64,000 nt of DNA. It comes from Secundilactobacillus angelensis (GTDB taxonomy: Bacteria > Bacillota > Bacilli > Lactobacillales > Lactobacillaceae). The DNA is taken from contig NZ_JAAXLJ010000011.1 of NCBI RefSeq assembly GCF_012641075.1, positions 1 through 64,000 on the forward strand. Reading direction: 5' to 3'. Made by a program: the position numbers and the translations under genes. Below the pieces are notes generated by a model that saw only the letters and a program-made list of their open reading frames with translations, searched no databases and was not told where the DNA came from. Below, piece after piece: positions 1 through 10,252 of the stretch. Position 1 is the stretch's first letter; the number at the start of each line of letters is the position of its first letter.

Positions 1-53
1 ATTTTTGTCTGGGTGCCCTTCCGCTCCAGTTTCTAAACGCCTTGTTTACGCAC
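1..53 (-). repeat. Partial family B hairpin repeat, cut by the window edge
   Basis: Read on the minus strand, this stretch starts about 10 nt after the dnaB stop with GTGCGTAAAC and continues with a GCGTTTAG block and a GGAGCGGAAGGG block. The same blocks, in the same order and spacing, open the family B element that follows jag (22396-22505). Only the left arm lies in the window; the right arm would be beyond base 1. The assignment rests on this alignment by eye. Confidence 0.5.
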
Positions 54-62
54 CTTGGCTCC

Positions 63-1454
63 TTAATTTGGTTCCGCCCCATACGCTATTGATGAGAACT
101 TGTTATAGGACTTTACAAATAATAACTTAACGGTTCCTCGTGGACCGGAACGATTTTTTTCAATAATGACTTCCACTTCGCCCACATCTTGGTCACCTTC
201 ATTACCATCTCCGCCACCAGAGTCATCGCTATCGTCATCGTCGCGCTCATAATAGTCATCTCGATATAGAAATGAAACAATATCGGCATCTTGTTCGATT
301 GAGCCAGATTCACGAATATCGGATAACACCGGACGCTTATCTTGGCGTTGTTCCACTCCACGAGACAGTTGTGATAGGGCAATTACTGGTACGTGAAGTT
401 CCTTAGCCAATTTCTTAAGTTGTCGTGAAATTGCAGAAACTTCTTGTTGACGGTTTTCAGCGCCTGAACTTTCAACCAGTTGCAAATAGTCAACAACAAC
501 TAAGCCCAAGTTACCATTTTGTTCCTTGGATAACCGGCGACATTTAGCCCGAATTTCAGACATTTTAATACCGGCTGTATCATCAATGAAAATTTTGGCT
601 TTTGATAAACTACCCATGGCAACAATCAGGTTCTGCCACTCGCCTTCTTCAAGCTGGCCAGTCCGCAAATGATTCGCGTTAATGCTGCCTTCCGCACAGA
701 GCATCCGGTTAACCAGCGATTCAGCACTCATTTCCAAACTAAAGATCGCCACAGCCTTATCAGTTTTGGTCCCGACGTTTTGCGCAATATTTAACGCAAA
801 AGCCGTTTTACCAACAGCTGGTCGTGCTGCTAAAATCATCAGTTCATCGTCATGTAGCCCAGTAGTCATCTTATCTAAGTCAGGATAACCAGTGGACAGA
901 CCGGTAACGGTATCTCCCTGCTGTGACAGCCGATCGATCTCTTCAAAGGTGGAATTCAAAACATCCTTAATGGCTTTAAATCCCGCCTGATTCCGCGATT
1001 CATTGACATTCATGATCGACTGCTCAGCTTGATCAAGCAACTCATCAACTGGCGTATCTTCTGAATAGCCGTCCGTAACAATCTTCGTGGCAGTCTGAAT
1101 CAACCGGCGCAAAACGGCCTTTTGAGCAACAATTTTAGCATAGTAACCCACGTTGGCCGCCGTTGGTACAGAGGCCGCCAACTCGGCAATATATGGCATC
1201 CCGCCAATATCTTCTAGCTGGTTTAGCCGTTTTAATTCATCCGACACCGTTACCACATCAATGGCTTCATCCCGGTCGTTTAAATCAACCATGGTCTGAA
1301 AAATCAAGCCATGCGCACGACGATAGAAATCATCCGCGGTGAGTTGTTCCATGGCGTCGACTAGGGCATCGCCGTTTAAAAAGATAGCCCCAAGCACCGC
1401 TTTTTCCGCCTCAATATTTTGAGGTGGTGTTTGATCTCTCAACCCTTCACTCAT
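63..1454 (-). CDS. dnaB: Replicative DNA helicase DnaB (DnaC in Bacillus naming)
   Basis: Hexameric helicase that unwinds DNA ahead of the replisome on the lagging-strand template. The 463-residue protein has the DnaB N-terminal helical domain (about 1-150), a linker, and a RecA-like ATPase core with Walker A ARPAVGKTA at about 210-218 and Walker B-like LVVVDYLQL near 320. Near the C-terminus (about 400-425) it carries an unusually acidic Asp/Gly-rich insertion. The ATG at 1454 follows a GAGGAG-type ribosome-binding site. It is the last gene of a gdpP-rplI-dnaB unit, a common Firmicute order; a hairpin lies between rplI and dnaB. No ordinary T-tract terminator follows the stop; a family B repeat sits there instead. 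Confidence 0.97.
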   Translation of the reverse strand: MSEGLRDQTPPQNIEAEKAVLGAIFLNGDALVDAMEQLTADDFYRRAHGLIFQTMVDLNDRDEAIDVVTVSDELKRLNQLEDIGGMPYIAELAASVPTAANVGYYAKIVAQKAVLRRLIQTATKIVTDGYSEDTPVDELLDQAEQSIMNVNESRNQAGFKAIKDVLNSTFEEIDRLSQQGDTVTGLSTGYPDLDKMTTGLHDDELMILAARPAVGKTAFALNIAQNVGTKTDKAVAIFSLEMSAESLVNRMLCAEGSINANHLRTGQLEEGEWQNLIVAMGSLSKAKIFIDDTAGIKMSEIRAKCRRLSKEQNGNLGLVVVDYLQLVESSGAENRQQEVSAISRQLKKLAKELHVPVIALSQLSRGVEQRQDKRPVLSDIRESGSIEQDADIVSFLYRDDYYERDDDDSDDSGGGDGNEGDQDVGEVEVIIEKNRSGPRGTVKLLFVKSYNKFSSIAYGAEPN

Positions 1455-1483
1455 TTTTAATTACTCCTCGCTGTGGTAAAGAA

Positions 1484-1518
1484 GGGGTCGGGGCAAACTC
1501 AATTTGCCGACGACCCCT
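1484..1518 (-). terminator. Hairpin between rplI and dnaB
   Basis: GGGGTCG/CGACCCC flanks a second stem GGCAAA/TTTGCC, giving a strong stem-loop in the 80-nt gap after the rplI stop. There is no long T tract, so it may be a processing or attenuation hairpin rather than a full terminator. dnaB has no obvious promoter of its own here. Confidence 0.5.
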
Positions 1519-1535
1519 AGAAAATGGACTTCAAA

Positions 1536-1988
1536 TTACTTTTCTGAGATATGAACCCGGATTCGGCCAGTCACATCTTGATGTAATTTAACAGGCACAT
1601 TGGTAAAGCCCATCACTTTAATTGGTTCGCGCAATTCGATCTTACGCTTGTCCAATTTGATCCCATACTGTTTTTCCAAAGCCTGTGCAATTTGCTTACT
1701 TGGAATTGACCCAAAGAGTCGACCGTCAGTCCCTGCCTTAGCCGTCAATTGAACAATCGTCTTATCATCTTCCAAGACTTTCTTAACAGACTCAGCTTCT
1801 TGACGCTCTTCTTCTTCACGTTTCGCTTCAGCTTTTTGTTGACCCTTAAGCTGACTTATTGCATTGGCCGTTGCAGCCTTTGCCTTACCTTGCTTGATTA
1901 AAAAGTTTTGGGCATAGCCATCTGGAACGTTCTTAATTTCGCCGCGATTACCTTTGCCGCGAACATCTTGCAAAAAAATAACTTTCAC
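1536..1988 (-). CDS. rplI: 50S ribosomal protein L9
   Basis: Large-subunit protein binding 23S rRNA at the base of the L1 stalk. The 150-residue length, the opening [17 protein letters not shown] and the long charged central helix (about 40-75, rich in Lys, Glu and Gln) are characteristic of bacterial L9. The start is a GTG at 1988 preceded by AAGGAGG at good spacing. It lies between gdpP and dnaB on the same strand, 150 nt after gdpP starts its 3' neighbourhood, matching the usual gdpP-rplI-dnaB arrangement of Firmicutes. Confidence 0.97.
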   Translation of the reverse strand: MKVIFLQDVRGKGNRGEIKNVPDGYAQNFLIKQGKAKAATANAISQLKGQQKAEAKREEEERQEAESVKKVLEDDKTIVQLTAKAGTDGRLFGSIPSKQIAQALEKQYGIKLDKRKIELREPIKVMGFTNVPVKLHQDVTGRIRVHISEK

Positions 1989-2139
1989 AATAAGTCCTCC
2001 TTATCTGACATCTCGATGAACTCGAACTGCCAAGACTTTATCGATCCCAAATTGGGAGCTCTCATTAAATAACTTTACCATAAGTCGCGACCCGTTTTAA
2101 CCTTGGTATCGTAATTTTTTAAACCTTTTCGACACATTT

Positions 2140-4161
2140 TTATGAAGCAGGTGTTGTCACTTCATCTTCTTGGCTATTTAAAATGGCAACCAGCTGATCC
2201 TTAACTTCAGCCACAGTGCTATCAGCAATTTGCGTGGCGCCGCTAGATAGATGACCGCCGCCACCCATCTGCTCCATAATGACTTGCACGTTAATTTCTC
2301 CCATACTACGAGCGGAAATCCCGATTCGACCATCATCACGCTTAGTAATGACGAATGAGGCGTCCACCCCTGACATATTCAGTAAATCATCCGCAGCTTG
2401 AGCAGCTGTTACCGAGTCGTACACTTCGTCCTCTTCACCGGCAATAATTGCCAGATCTTCATGAACGAAAGTAACGAGTTCAATTAAATGATTTCGTTGC
2501 AGATAACTATCGACGTTTTCCTTCATAAACTGCTGCATTTGAACTGAGTCAGCACCAGCTGAACGCAAGTAACTAGCTGCGTCAAAGGTTCTTGAACCGG
2601 TACGCAATGAGAAGGACTTGGTATCAATGAAGATTCCCGTCAGCATTGCAGTTGCTTCGATCTTATTGATGGGTTCTGATTCCTGAGACTGATATTCAAA
2701 CATTTCAGTAATGAGCTCACAAGTTGAACTAGCATACGGCTCGATGTAAACCAGCATTGGGTTTTCAGGGAACTCTTCGCCCCGACGATGATGGTCGATG
2801 ATCATCACTCGATTTTCCAGCTTTTCATATAACTCTGGTGAGATCGACAACGATGGTTTAGAGTGGTCCACCATCACTAGCAGACTTTGTTTCGTCATTT
2901 TGGCTAATGCTTCATCGGGTGAAATAATGGCATCCTCAATTTCAGGATAGTCCTTGATTGAATTAAGTAACCGTTGAACATCACTATGAATATCGTTTCG
3001 ATCCAAAATAATATAACAATCCTTCTGATTCATCTGGGCAATCCGCCGAATACCCATACAAGCGCCAATTGAGTCCATATCAGGCTGTTTGTGTCCCTGA
3101 ACGAAGATTGCATCCGACTGATTCATTAACTCTTGTAAGGCTTGTGAAATCATCCGTGCACGAACCCGAGTCCGTTTCTCCATTGGGTTGGTCTTGCCGC
3201 CATAGAACCGGGCTTCTTCATCTTGTGCCCGTACGACCACCTGATCACCGCCTCGACCTAGCGCCAGATCAAGGTTACTCTGCGCTTGATCAGCCAGCTT
3301 GTTTAAGTCAGCTCCGCCATAGGCAATCCCAATACTGAGCGTTAACGGGAAGTTTTGCTTTGAGGTACTCTCCCGAATGGTATCCAAAATACTGAATTTA
3401 TCATCTTCAACTGCTTTCATTGCTTGTGCATACATGAAAACGAGATAGTGATCATCATCCAGTCGCTTAAGATACATCCCATAACGCTGTGCCCAGATGG
3501 ATAGTTCATTAGTGACATAATTCCTGAGGTTAGAGATTTCCTGATCGGTCATGGATTGCGTCACTTCAACGTAGTTATCCAAAAAGACCTGACCAATAGC
3601 AATTCGTTCGTTCTCATACCGCTGCTCAATTTGCGTGTAATAAGTGACCTCAGTCATGTAAACTGCACGGAAATCTTTTTGAACTAAGAACGAAAATTGT
3701 CGATCTCGCCAAGTCACTGTTTGCGGGTGTTTATCGTCCACGTGATTTTGGATTAATTGTTCCAATTCCGGGTCAACATCACTCATCCGTTTACTCAGAA
3801 CTGCTTCATCACCAAAATATTGCTGCAAGTACGGATTAACCCATTCGATGGCGTCATTATCTCCAAAAATCATGACCCCAACTGGCATGTCAATCAATGC
3901 CTCTTGTTCGCCACGGTTGATTCGGAATGACAAGTCAGCAATATAACGGTTCATATCAGCACTAATTTCGTTCATGGTATTAAAAGAGAACACTAAGCTG
4001 GTGATTACTGCCACCAAAGCTAAAACCCCTAAAATCCACGAGAACAAAAAGGCCAAAACGATTCCTACAACAGATAGTGCGATCATAAAGAGCGCAATAC
4101 CACGAAGCCGTCTATTTCTTAAAAATTCGGGTAAATTAGCCCGTGAAAATAAACCGTTCAT
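2140..4161 (-). CDS. gdpP: Cyclic-di-AMP phosphodiesterase GdpP (DHH family)
   Basis: Membrane enzyme that hydrolyses c-di-AMP, the second messenger controlling osmotic, potassium and cell-wall balance in Firmicutes. The 673-residue protein has two N-terminal membrane helices (about 21-60), a PAS-like region (about 85-165), a degenerate GGDEF domain (about 175-305), a DHH domain with DMDSIG at about 361-366 and a DHH-like IIDHHRRGEEF further on, and a DHHA1 domain with the GGGGHLSSGA loop near the C-terminus. All metal-binding motifs look intact. It is the first gene of the leftward gdpP-rplI-dnaB group. The ATG at 4161 follows an AGGGGAG site. Confidence 0.96.
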   Translation of the reverse strand: MNGLFSRANLPEFLRNRRLRGIALFMIALSVVGIVLAFLFSWILGVLALVAVITSLVFSFNTMNEISADMNRYIADLSFRINRGEQEALIDMPVGVMIFGDNDAIEWVNPYLQQYFGDEAVLSKRMSDVDPELEQLIQNHVDDKHPQTVTWRDRQFSFLVQKDFRAVYMTEVTYYTQIEQRYENERIAIGQVFLDNYVEVTQSMTDQEISNLRNYVTNELSIWAQRYGMYLKRLDDDHYLVFMYAQAMKAVEDDKFSILDTIRESTSKQNFPLTLSIGIAYGGADLNKLADQAQSNLDLALGRGGDQVVVRAQDEEARFYGGKTNPMEKRTRVRARMISQALQELMNQSDAIFVQGHKQPDMDSIGACMGIRRIAQMNQKDCYIILDRNDIHSDVQRLLNSIKDYPEIEDAIISPDEALAKMTKQSLLVMVDHSKPSLSISPELYEKLENRVMIIDHHRRGEEFPENPMLVYIEPYASSTCELITEMFEYQSQESEPINKIEATAMLTGIFIDTKSFSLRTGSRTFDAASYLRSAGADSVQMQQFMKENVDSYLQRNHLIELVTFVHEDLAIIAGEEDEVYDSVTAAQAADDLLNMSGVDASFVITKRDDGRIGISARSMGEINVQVIMEQMGGGGHLSSGATQIADSTVAEVKDQLVAILNSQEDEVTTPAS

Positions 4162-4397
4162 CTTCAGACTCCCCTGCTTTGTCGACGATAATTAATAGTA
4201 GTTATATTTTAGCACAAAAGAAAGTCGGGTGCGGTCATCAGTATTAAGGGATGAATTTTTGACAGGTGTTTGCAATCATTTAAACCAAATTTGAAAAAAC
4301 TTTAGCCATTTTAAAAAAATGACTTACGAAGATGATTTTTTTCTGGTAGTGTAATCATTTGTGCAAAAAAGTTTTCTGAAAGCGAGGAATTTATTCA

Positions 4398-5816
4398 ATG
4401 GAACAACAAGCAACAATGGCCTCTTCGAAGCCGCGAGTTACCGTTAAGCACCCAGCGTTAGCCATGGTTAGCATGCTAATTGGTGCCTTTGTCGGCATGT
4501 TTAGTGAAACGTCGTTAAATATCGCATTACCAAGTTTGATGTCTAACCTAGGTGTCAGTACCGCGACCGTTCAATGGTTAGTAACTGGCTACATGTTAGT
4601 GATTGGGGTCGTCTTACCACTCAATAGTTTAATTACCAAGTGGTTCACCACTCGTCAGGTCGTTATTTTTGGATTAGCTGATTTTCTTGTAGGTGCAATT
4701 ATTGCAGCATTAGCCCCAAGCTTTTCAATCTTATTAATCGGCCGGATGATCCAAGGGATTGCTACTGGTCTGATCCTACCTCTAATGTTCACGGTAGCCA
4801 TGCAGGTCTTTTCACCAGCTAAAATTGGGGCTGCAATGGGTGCCTGTGCCATGGTCATCATGTTTGCGCCAGCAATTGGACCAACACTGACCGGACTTAT
4901 CCTTGCCAAGCTTTCTTGGCACTGGATCTTCTGGGCATTCGTACCATTCCTAGCAATTGCGTTAATTTTCGCGTTAACTTCTTTGGAAAATGTTGGTCAA
5001 ATTAGCAAGCCTAAAATTGATGTCATTTCCATTTTAACGAGTGTTGTGGGCTTCGCCAGTGTTGTTACCGCGGTTAGTTTCGCAAGTTCTCGCGGCTGGG
5101 GTTCACCACTTGTTTTAGGCGTATTATTGTTCGGAATCATCGTATTAGCCGTTTATGCTTATCGTCAGGTTCATATTAACGCACCGATCTTAAACCTGAA
5201 AATTTTTGCCGTTCCGGCCTTTCGTGCTGGTGCTTTAATGGTGATGTTGGACTTTGGGATTATTCTTTCTGCAATGTACGTTTTACCAATGTACATGCAA
5301 AAAGGACTATTACTGCCCGTTGCCATGACCGGTATCATTATGTTACCCGGTGGTGTTGTTAACGCCTTAGTTTCAGCAGTTTCAGGTAATTTATTCGATA
5401 ATTTCGGTGCTAAGTGGTTAACTCGGTTAGGCTTTTTAATTGCTATTATTGGTGCGGTGATGTTACTCATGACCGGTACCCACACGGCAATTGCCTACTT
5501 AATTACTGCTCACATTATTTTGATGATTGGCTGTCCATTAGCTATGTCTCCTGCTCAAACCCATGCTTTAAATGCTTTAGCAGGTCCTACATCGGGTGAT
5601 GGCAGTACCATCATGAACACCATGCAGCAAATTGTTGGTGCCATTTCAACTGCCTTAGCGACTAGCCTCTTAGGTATCGGCCAAGCAGCTAGCCATTTAA
5701 ATGCACAAGGCGCTTTCACTGCTGGTGTGCACGTGGCCATCTACTTACCACTTGTCTTGGCTGTCGTGGCGTTGATCATTGCTCTGACTACCCGTTCATT
5801 TAAGACTGAAAAATAA
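4398..5816 (+). CDS. MFS multidrug efflux transporter, DHA2 (EmrB/QacA/LmrB-like) type
   Basis: Proton-coupled exporter in the cytoplasmic membrane, likely for drugs or other toxic amphiphiles. The 472-residue protein is almost wholly hydrophobic, consistent with about 14 membrane helices. It has an opening helix with SLNIALPSL, the QWLVTGYML motif of DHA2 proteins, an IGRMIQGIATG motif and an antiporter motif C (APAIGPTLTG). The ATG at 4398 follows GCGAGGA. It is a single gene facing away from gdpP, convergent with the adhesin gene and ending in a shared terminator. No regulator is adjacent. The substrate cannot be read from sequence. Confidence 0.9.
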   Translation: MEQQATMASSKPRVTVKHPALAMVSMLIGAFVGMFSETSLNIALPSLMSNLGVSTATVQWLVTGYMLVIGVVLPLNSLITKWFTTRQVVIFGLADFLVGAIIAALAPSFSILLIGRMIQGIATGLILPLMFTVAMQVFSPAKIGAAMGACAMVIMFAPAIGPTLTGLILAKLSWHWIFWAFVPFLAIALIFALTSLENVGQISKPKIDVISILTSVVGFASVVTAVSFASSRGWGSPLVLGVLLFGIIVLAVYAYRQVHINAPILNLKIFAVPAFRAGALMVMLDFGIILSAMYVLPMYMQKGLLLPVAMTGIIMLPGGVVNALVSAVSGNLFDNFGAKWLTRLGFLIAIIGAVMLLMTGTHTAIAYLITAHIILMIGCPLAMSPAQTHALNALAGPTSGDGSTIMNTMQQIVGAISTALATSLLGIGQAASHLNAQGAFTAGVHVAIYLPLVLAVVALIIALTTRSFKTEK

Positions 5817-5830
5817 TTCACGATAATAGT

Positions 5831-5875
5831 AAAAACGCCTTCGACAGATCATTTCAGATCTGTGGGGGCGTTTTT
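5831..5875. terminator. Bidirectional terminator between efflux pump and adhesin
   Basis: AAAAACGCC and GGGGCGTTTTT flank an inner GACAGATC/GATCTGT stem, giving A-tract and T-tract on either side. It can serve both convergent genes. Confidence 0.85.
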
Positions 5876-5886
5876 GGCGTTATTGC

Positions 5887-8720
5887 TTAATTATTTTCAT
5901 GCTTTCGCCGTCCTAAACCCAACCAGCCAAATATACTTAATAAGAGACCACCAATCAAAGTTGGTTTCACTGACGCACTCTCGCTAGTTTGCGGTAGCTG
6001 TGTGGCAGATGAATCAGTCTGATGGACAGTTGTTACCTTGGTAGGTGATGTCGTCGTCACAACCGAATTTTGGACAGTGTGCTTGGTGTGTAACATACCG
6101 TGAGCTTTATTCGATTTATCTGTAAGCGAATCGGAATCACCCTGATTTTTCGTAATCTGATCTGCTGCATTTGGTAACTGCTTTTGCGCTGTAATCGTTT
6201 TGTTGCCATTATCATCATTTGAATTCGACTGCACTGCTTGTGAATCATTAGGAACAGTTGAAGGGGTTTCTTTTGTTACAGTACCCTGATTACCATTACT
6301 TGACTGTGAAGGTAGTGTGGAACCGCCCGGATTACCATCATCATTATTAGGCTGTGAAGGTGTGGTTGACGAATTGTTAGGGGAAACTAGCGGAATAACA
6401 ACCGTCTGATTTTGTGATTGCGCGATAAGTTGCGGTAAGTCACTGATAGGAATGGCTAATTGCCAACCAGCTGGTACGTATTCCAACACTTTATACCGAT
6501 CAAATGGTGTTCCTGGATTGCCAATTAGCGTTGCGGTTCCTCTAATTTTACCATCTGGAGACTGATAATTGATGGTTGTGGTCGTCGCTTTTACCGCGGG
6601 TGCAGATGCACTCTTTTCTTCCTGTAATGTGATGACCAGATCATCCGTTCCATAACTGCCGGCACCTATTGAACTAAATTGGAAAGTCACTTGATCGCCA
6701 GTAATCTCTCCACTGGGAATAGTCAGTATATCAGTCGTGGCATCATAGTGCCATTCACGTCCCTCACTATCAATGAAGATGAGATCTTCTGGAAGAGTAA
6801 TGCCAACTGACTTCTCAATTACTGAGCGGATATTTTGAATTTGAGTCGAGGTTGCTTGGGTGGTGACGCTCACCAAAGTATGTTGATTGCTTAAATAGTC
6901 AGCAGAATTATACCCGGACTCATTGACCACCTTGCTAATTTCGTTTTGAGCAAAAGCATCAGTTGCTATTGTTTGCTGAACACCAGAGTCCACCTTACTT
7001 AAAATTAATTCGTTAATGTGATTATTGAGAAAGGCATGGTCACCGATAGAGGCAACACGTTCAGGAATTGTAACCGTACCCCCAATTTGATTATTCGCAA
7101 AGGCATCGCTACCAATCGTTTCAACGTTGGCTCCTAGTATTAGCGAATCAATCCGATTATTTTTAAAGGCATTATCACCAACGTTGATAACACCTTCGGG
7201 GATGATTAACGCGCCACCAATTTGATTGTCAGCAAATGCACTTGTGCCGATAGTTTTAACACCTGTACCTAATTTTAATGAACTAATTGTATTATTTGAA
7301 AAGGCGTTATCACCGATATTAACAACCGAATTAGGAATTGTCACTAAACCAGTCAGCTGATTATTGGCAAAAGCGCCTGTGCCAATAGCCTGAAGATTGT
7401 CATCGAATGACACCGAGATTAGCTGATTATCAGTAAACGCCCGATTACCAATATTTGTTAACTCTTGTGGCAGAGATAGCGTCGTTAAGGCGTCTGATTC
7501 GAACGCTGAAGCTCGAATATCTGTTAATTTACTATTTTGACCAATGTTCAATGTCGCTAAAGCATGATTGTTCTGGAAGGCATTGGCATAAATTAGGCCG
7601 ACTTGATCCGGCAATGTCAGGTTTGTTAACTGGTTGTTAGCAAAGGTACTTGTCCCAATGATTGACACACCAGTCCCCAAATCCAAATGGCTAATTTGAT
7701 TATTATTGAACGTACCATTACCCGTAAACCACATGCCATTGCCAAATACAACACTGGTAATTTTGTTATCTGCATAAGCATCATCCCCAAGCGAGCTTAC
7801 GGAATTCGGAATCATTACTTCGCCGCTAATATCATTGCCAGCAAAGGCTGCCTTACCAATTGTGGTGATATTTTTACCTAATGTTACCTTCGTTAATGCT
7901 TTAACGATCTGCAATTGATCATGATCACTTTCATTATCAAACGCATAATCCGCAATTGCTGTGACGGCATCACCATTGTATGTATCAGGCAACGTAATGT
8001 CAGTTGCGTACCCATCTTCAGGTACTGTGCCACCTGCAAGATATTTTTGTAAGTCACCCGTATAGCCCGTAATCGTATAAGTTGAGCCATCAGCATTTTT
8101 TGAATAGGAATAATCCGTTAATTGCGTATAAGTGCTATCTCCAGCCGTCTGAGAAGAAGTAGCGGGGACCCAAAAGTTACCACTGTTATCTTGAGAAACA
8201 GTAGTCTTGGCCGTGATTGACGTCGTTGCGGACGTAGCTTCAGGCACTTGAGATTGATCAGTACTTTTCGACTGATCTGAAGTTTCGAAATTCAACACGT
8301 GACCATTCACATCGGTTGCTGTTTGTTGAACTGATTTAGACTCAGACGCCTTTGAATCCGATTGGGAGTTTTGCTTTGAAGTATCATTCATTTCTGAACG
8401 ACTAGACTCGGTGTCAGACGCCGCGGTGGTGCTGCTGCTTTCAGAAGTCGTTGAATCATTACTTGCAGTTAACTGACTCGATGTTTCGTTATCAGTTTGC
8501 TCTGATCTATCAGCCACTATTGAAGGATTATTGACTTCAGTTGTTTGTGTTGTCTCGTCTGTGGCCGTGGCTGTTTTAGCACCAGCAGTTGTTATATTGA
8601 GTGTAAAACCGGTCATCAACGTTAGGGTCAAAACGCCCATATGTATCCAGCATTTTTCAGTGATGCACTCATTTTCACGTGATCTATGATCGATTGATTT
8701 AATCGATAGGTACTTTTCAT
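5887..8720 (-). CDS. BspA-type leucine-rich-repeat surface adhesin, LPQTSE-anchored, frameshifted in the signal peptide
   Basis: Cell-wall-anchored, secreted protein. The continuous frame starts at 8640 and gives 917 residues: end of a signal peptide, Ser/Thr/Asp-rich linker (about 25-165), a long block of LRR_5 (BspA/TpLRR) repeats with recurring IG..AF..N and NNQI units (about 225-590), a MucBP-like module (about 690-745), a second Ser/Asn-rich linker, then LPQTSE, a hydrophobic helix and a basic tail for sortase. The ATG at 8640 has no ribosome-binding site. An ATG at 8720 has AGGAG at ideal spacing but reads a different frame that stops at 8628. Adding one A to the A5 run (minus strand, 8653-8657) joins the frames into an extended KxYKxGKxW-like signal with KKCW followed by the hydrophobic core. 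It is either a broken gene or a sequence error. Confidence 0.85.
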
Positions 8721-9039
8721 AAACGTGATACTCCTAACTAATATTTTATAAACATCAATTTGTTTGGTGATCTTCTGGATTACTATACCACTATCATGTT
8801 TCATCAATCTATGCTTATGAACAACTTTTAATAATATGTTTATAATCATAACGAATAATATAATCTGTTTATCATTCAAACCCTTTTTTAACTGGATAAA
8901 TCAGGTTTATTAGTGAAAAAGATTTTTATTAGAACAAAGCTTTAGGTGAAGATAAAATTCCGAAAGTTGATAGACCAATTTGAAATCCCCCAAAAATAAC
9001 GCTAAACCTCAAGATTTTATATTTTAGGTAAAACCAAAT
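8721..9039. other. AT-rich intergenic region upstream of the adhesin
   Basis: No gene is supported here. The AGGAG ribosome-binding site for the 8720 start lies at 8731-8735. The rest is very AT-rich and must hold the adhesin promoter, but no single -35/-10 pair stands out. The minus-strand open frame reaching 8879 is only the upstream continuation of the signal-peptide frame. Confidence 0.5.
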
Positions 9040-9073
9040 AAAAAAGGGTTCATCCAATGGATGAACCCTTTTT
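9040..9073 (-). terminator. Terminator of the rpsF-ssb-rpsR operon
   Basis: AAAAAGGGTTCATCC and GGATGAACCCTTTTT form a perfect stem with a 4-nt loop and T tracts in both directions, directly after rpsR. Confidence 0.92.
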
Positions 9074-9082
9074 AGACCACGC

Positions 9083-9319
9083 TTAGTCAGCAACGACGAA
9101 TGGCATTAAGCCCATGATCCGTGCACGCTTGATAGCGATAGTTAACTTACGTTGGTTCTTGGCACTAGTACCAGTTACCCGACGTGGTAAGATCTTGCCA
9201 CGTTCTGAAACGAAACGTTCCAATAAGTTAGTATCTTTGTAATCAATGTATTCGATATGGTTTGCGGCGATGAAGTCGACTTTACGACGACGACGGCCAC
9301 CTCTTCTTTGTTGAGCCAT
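9083..9319 (-). CDS. rpsR: 30S ribosomal protein S18
   Basis: Small-subunit protein that binds 16S rRNA as a partner of S6. The 78-residue length, basic [12 protein letters not shown] start and [26 protein letters not shown] core are diagnostic for S18. The ATG at 9319 is preceded by GGAGGG. It is the last gene of rpsF-ssb-rpsR, 24 nt after ssb, and is followed by a strong terminator. Confidence 0.97.
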   Translation of the reverse strand: MAQQRRGGRRRRKVDFIAANHIEYIDYKDTNLLERFVSERGKILPRRVTGTSAKNQRKLTIAIKRARIMGLMPFVVAD

Positions 9320-9343
9320 GATTTTCCCTCCAATTCGATCCGT

Positions 9344-9868
9344 TTAGAACGGTAAATCATCATCCGAGATATCAATTGAGTCACCATTATTTGCAAATGG
9401 ATCTGCTTGATTATCACCGTTGTTTTGATTATTGTTAGCCGCTCCATTGGTGTTTGGATCACCAAACGGATTAGTGTTCTGAGGAGCATTGCCAGTAGGT
9501 GTATTATTGTTACTGCCATTGTTGGCAGCCCCTGCATTATTGTTCGCTGAACGCGGTTCTAATAAAGCAAAGTTTTCAACAACAACTTCAGTAACGTAGA
9601 CCCGTTGACCCTGCTGATTTTCGTAGTTTCTGGTTTGAATCCGGCCTTCAATCCCTACTAATGAACCCTTGTGGGTAAAATTAGCAAAGTTCTCAGCTGA
9701 CTTCCGCCAAATAACGCAGTTGATAAAGTCAGCTTCACGTTCGTTGTTTTGATTGGTAAATTGCCGATCAACAGCTAACGTAAAGTTCCCAACTGCCGCC
9801 CCGCTTGGGGTATACCGCAAATCAACATCTCTTGTCAAGCGTCCGGTAAGCACTGCCCGGTTGATCAT
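9344..9868 (-). CDS. ssb: Single-stranded DNA-binding protein
   Basis: Coats single-stranded DNA during replication, repair and recombination and recruits partner enzymes through its C-terminal tail. The 174 residues comprise an OB fold (about 1-105, beginning [14 protein letters not shown] and containing NFTLAVDR), a flexible Asn/Gly-rich linker (about 110-160), and the acidic interaction tip DDDLPF at the very C-terminus. It sits between rpsF and rpsR in the operon conserved across Firmicutes. Confidence 0.97.
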   Translation of the reverse strand: MINRAVLTGRLTRDVDLRYTPSGAAVGNFTLAVDRQFTNQNNEREADFINCVIWRKSAENFANFTHKGSLVGIEGRIQTRNYENQQGQRVYVTEVVVENFALLEPRSANNNAGAANNGSNNNTPTGNAPQNTNPFGDPNTNGAANNNQNNGDNQADPFANNGDSIDISDDDLPF

Positions 9869-9903
9869 ACGACCCGCTCCTCTCAGTAGTTAAATGTCAA
9901 AAA

Positions 9904-10191
9904 TTAGTCTTCACGTTTTACGATCATGTGACGAAGAATATCATCATTGATCTTTGAAAGACGGTCGAATTCGTTTAATGCCTTATCGTCGTTAGCGTTT
10001 AAGTTAACAACGTGGTATACACCTTCGTTATAACCGCCAATTTCGTATGCGAAACGAGACTTCTTCCAGTCTTTTGAATCGATTAAATCTGCACCATTAT
10101 CAGTCAAAATCTTGTCGAAACGATCAACCAATGCGGTCTTTGCGGCATCGTCAAGATCTGGACGAATGATGTAGGTAATTTCATACTTCAT
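9904..10191 (-). CDS. rpsF: 30S ribosomal protein S6
   Basis: Small-subunit protein that binds the 16S rRNA central domain together with S18. It has 95 residues with the typical [13 protein letters not shown] opening and the [18 protein letters not shown] core. The ATG at 10191 follows AAGGAGGTGC. It is the first gene of rpsF-ssb-rpsR, 35 nt before ssb. A leader hairpin at 10203-10252 can pair with its ribosome-binding site. Confidence 0.97.
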   Translation of the reverse strand: MKYEITYIIRPDLDDAAKTALVDRFDKILTDNGADLIDSKDWKKSRFAYEIGGYNEGVYHVVNLNANDDKALNEFDRLSKINDDILRHMIVKRED

Positions 10192-10202
10192 GAAATTTGC
10201 AC

Positions 10203-10252
10203 CTCCTTATGGACTTCAGGCCCTCTTCTTTGAGTTTTAAGAGAGCAAGGAG
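10203..10252 (-). promoter_or_regulatory. rpsF leader hairpin sequestering the ribosome-binding site
   Basis: On the minus strand CTCCTT (10252-10247) pairs with the AAGGAG (10208-10203) of the rpsF ribosome-binding site, enclosing a second stem GCTCTCTT/AAGAGGGC and an asymmetric bulge. Autoregulation of rpsF by the S6:S18 complex through such a leader is established in other bacteria. That this hairpin is the equivalent is an inference from position and shape. Confidence 0.5.

Noticed and set aside
5171-5740. Minus-strand frames inside the efflux gene
   Set aside because: They mirror the strongly biased codons of the transporter and lack start signals; similar shadow frames inside gyrA, gyrB, mnmE, poxB and others were dropped for the same reason.
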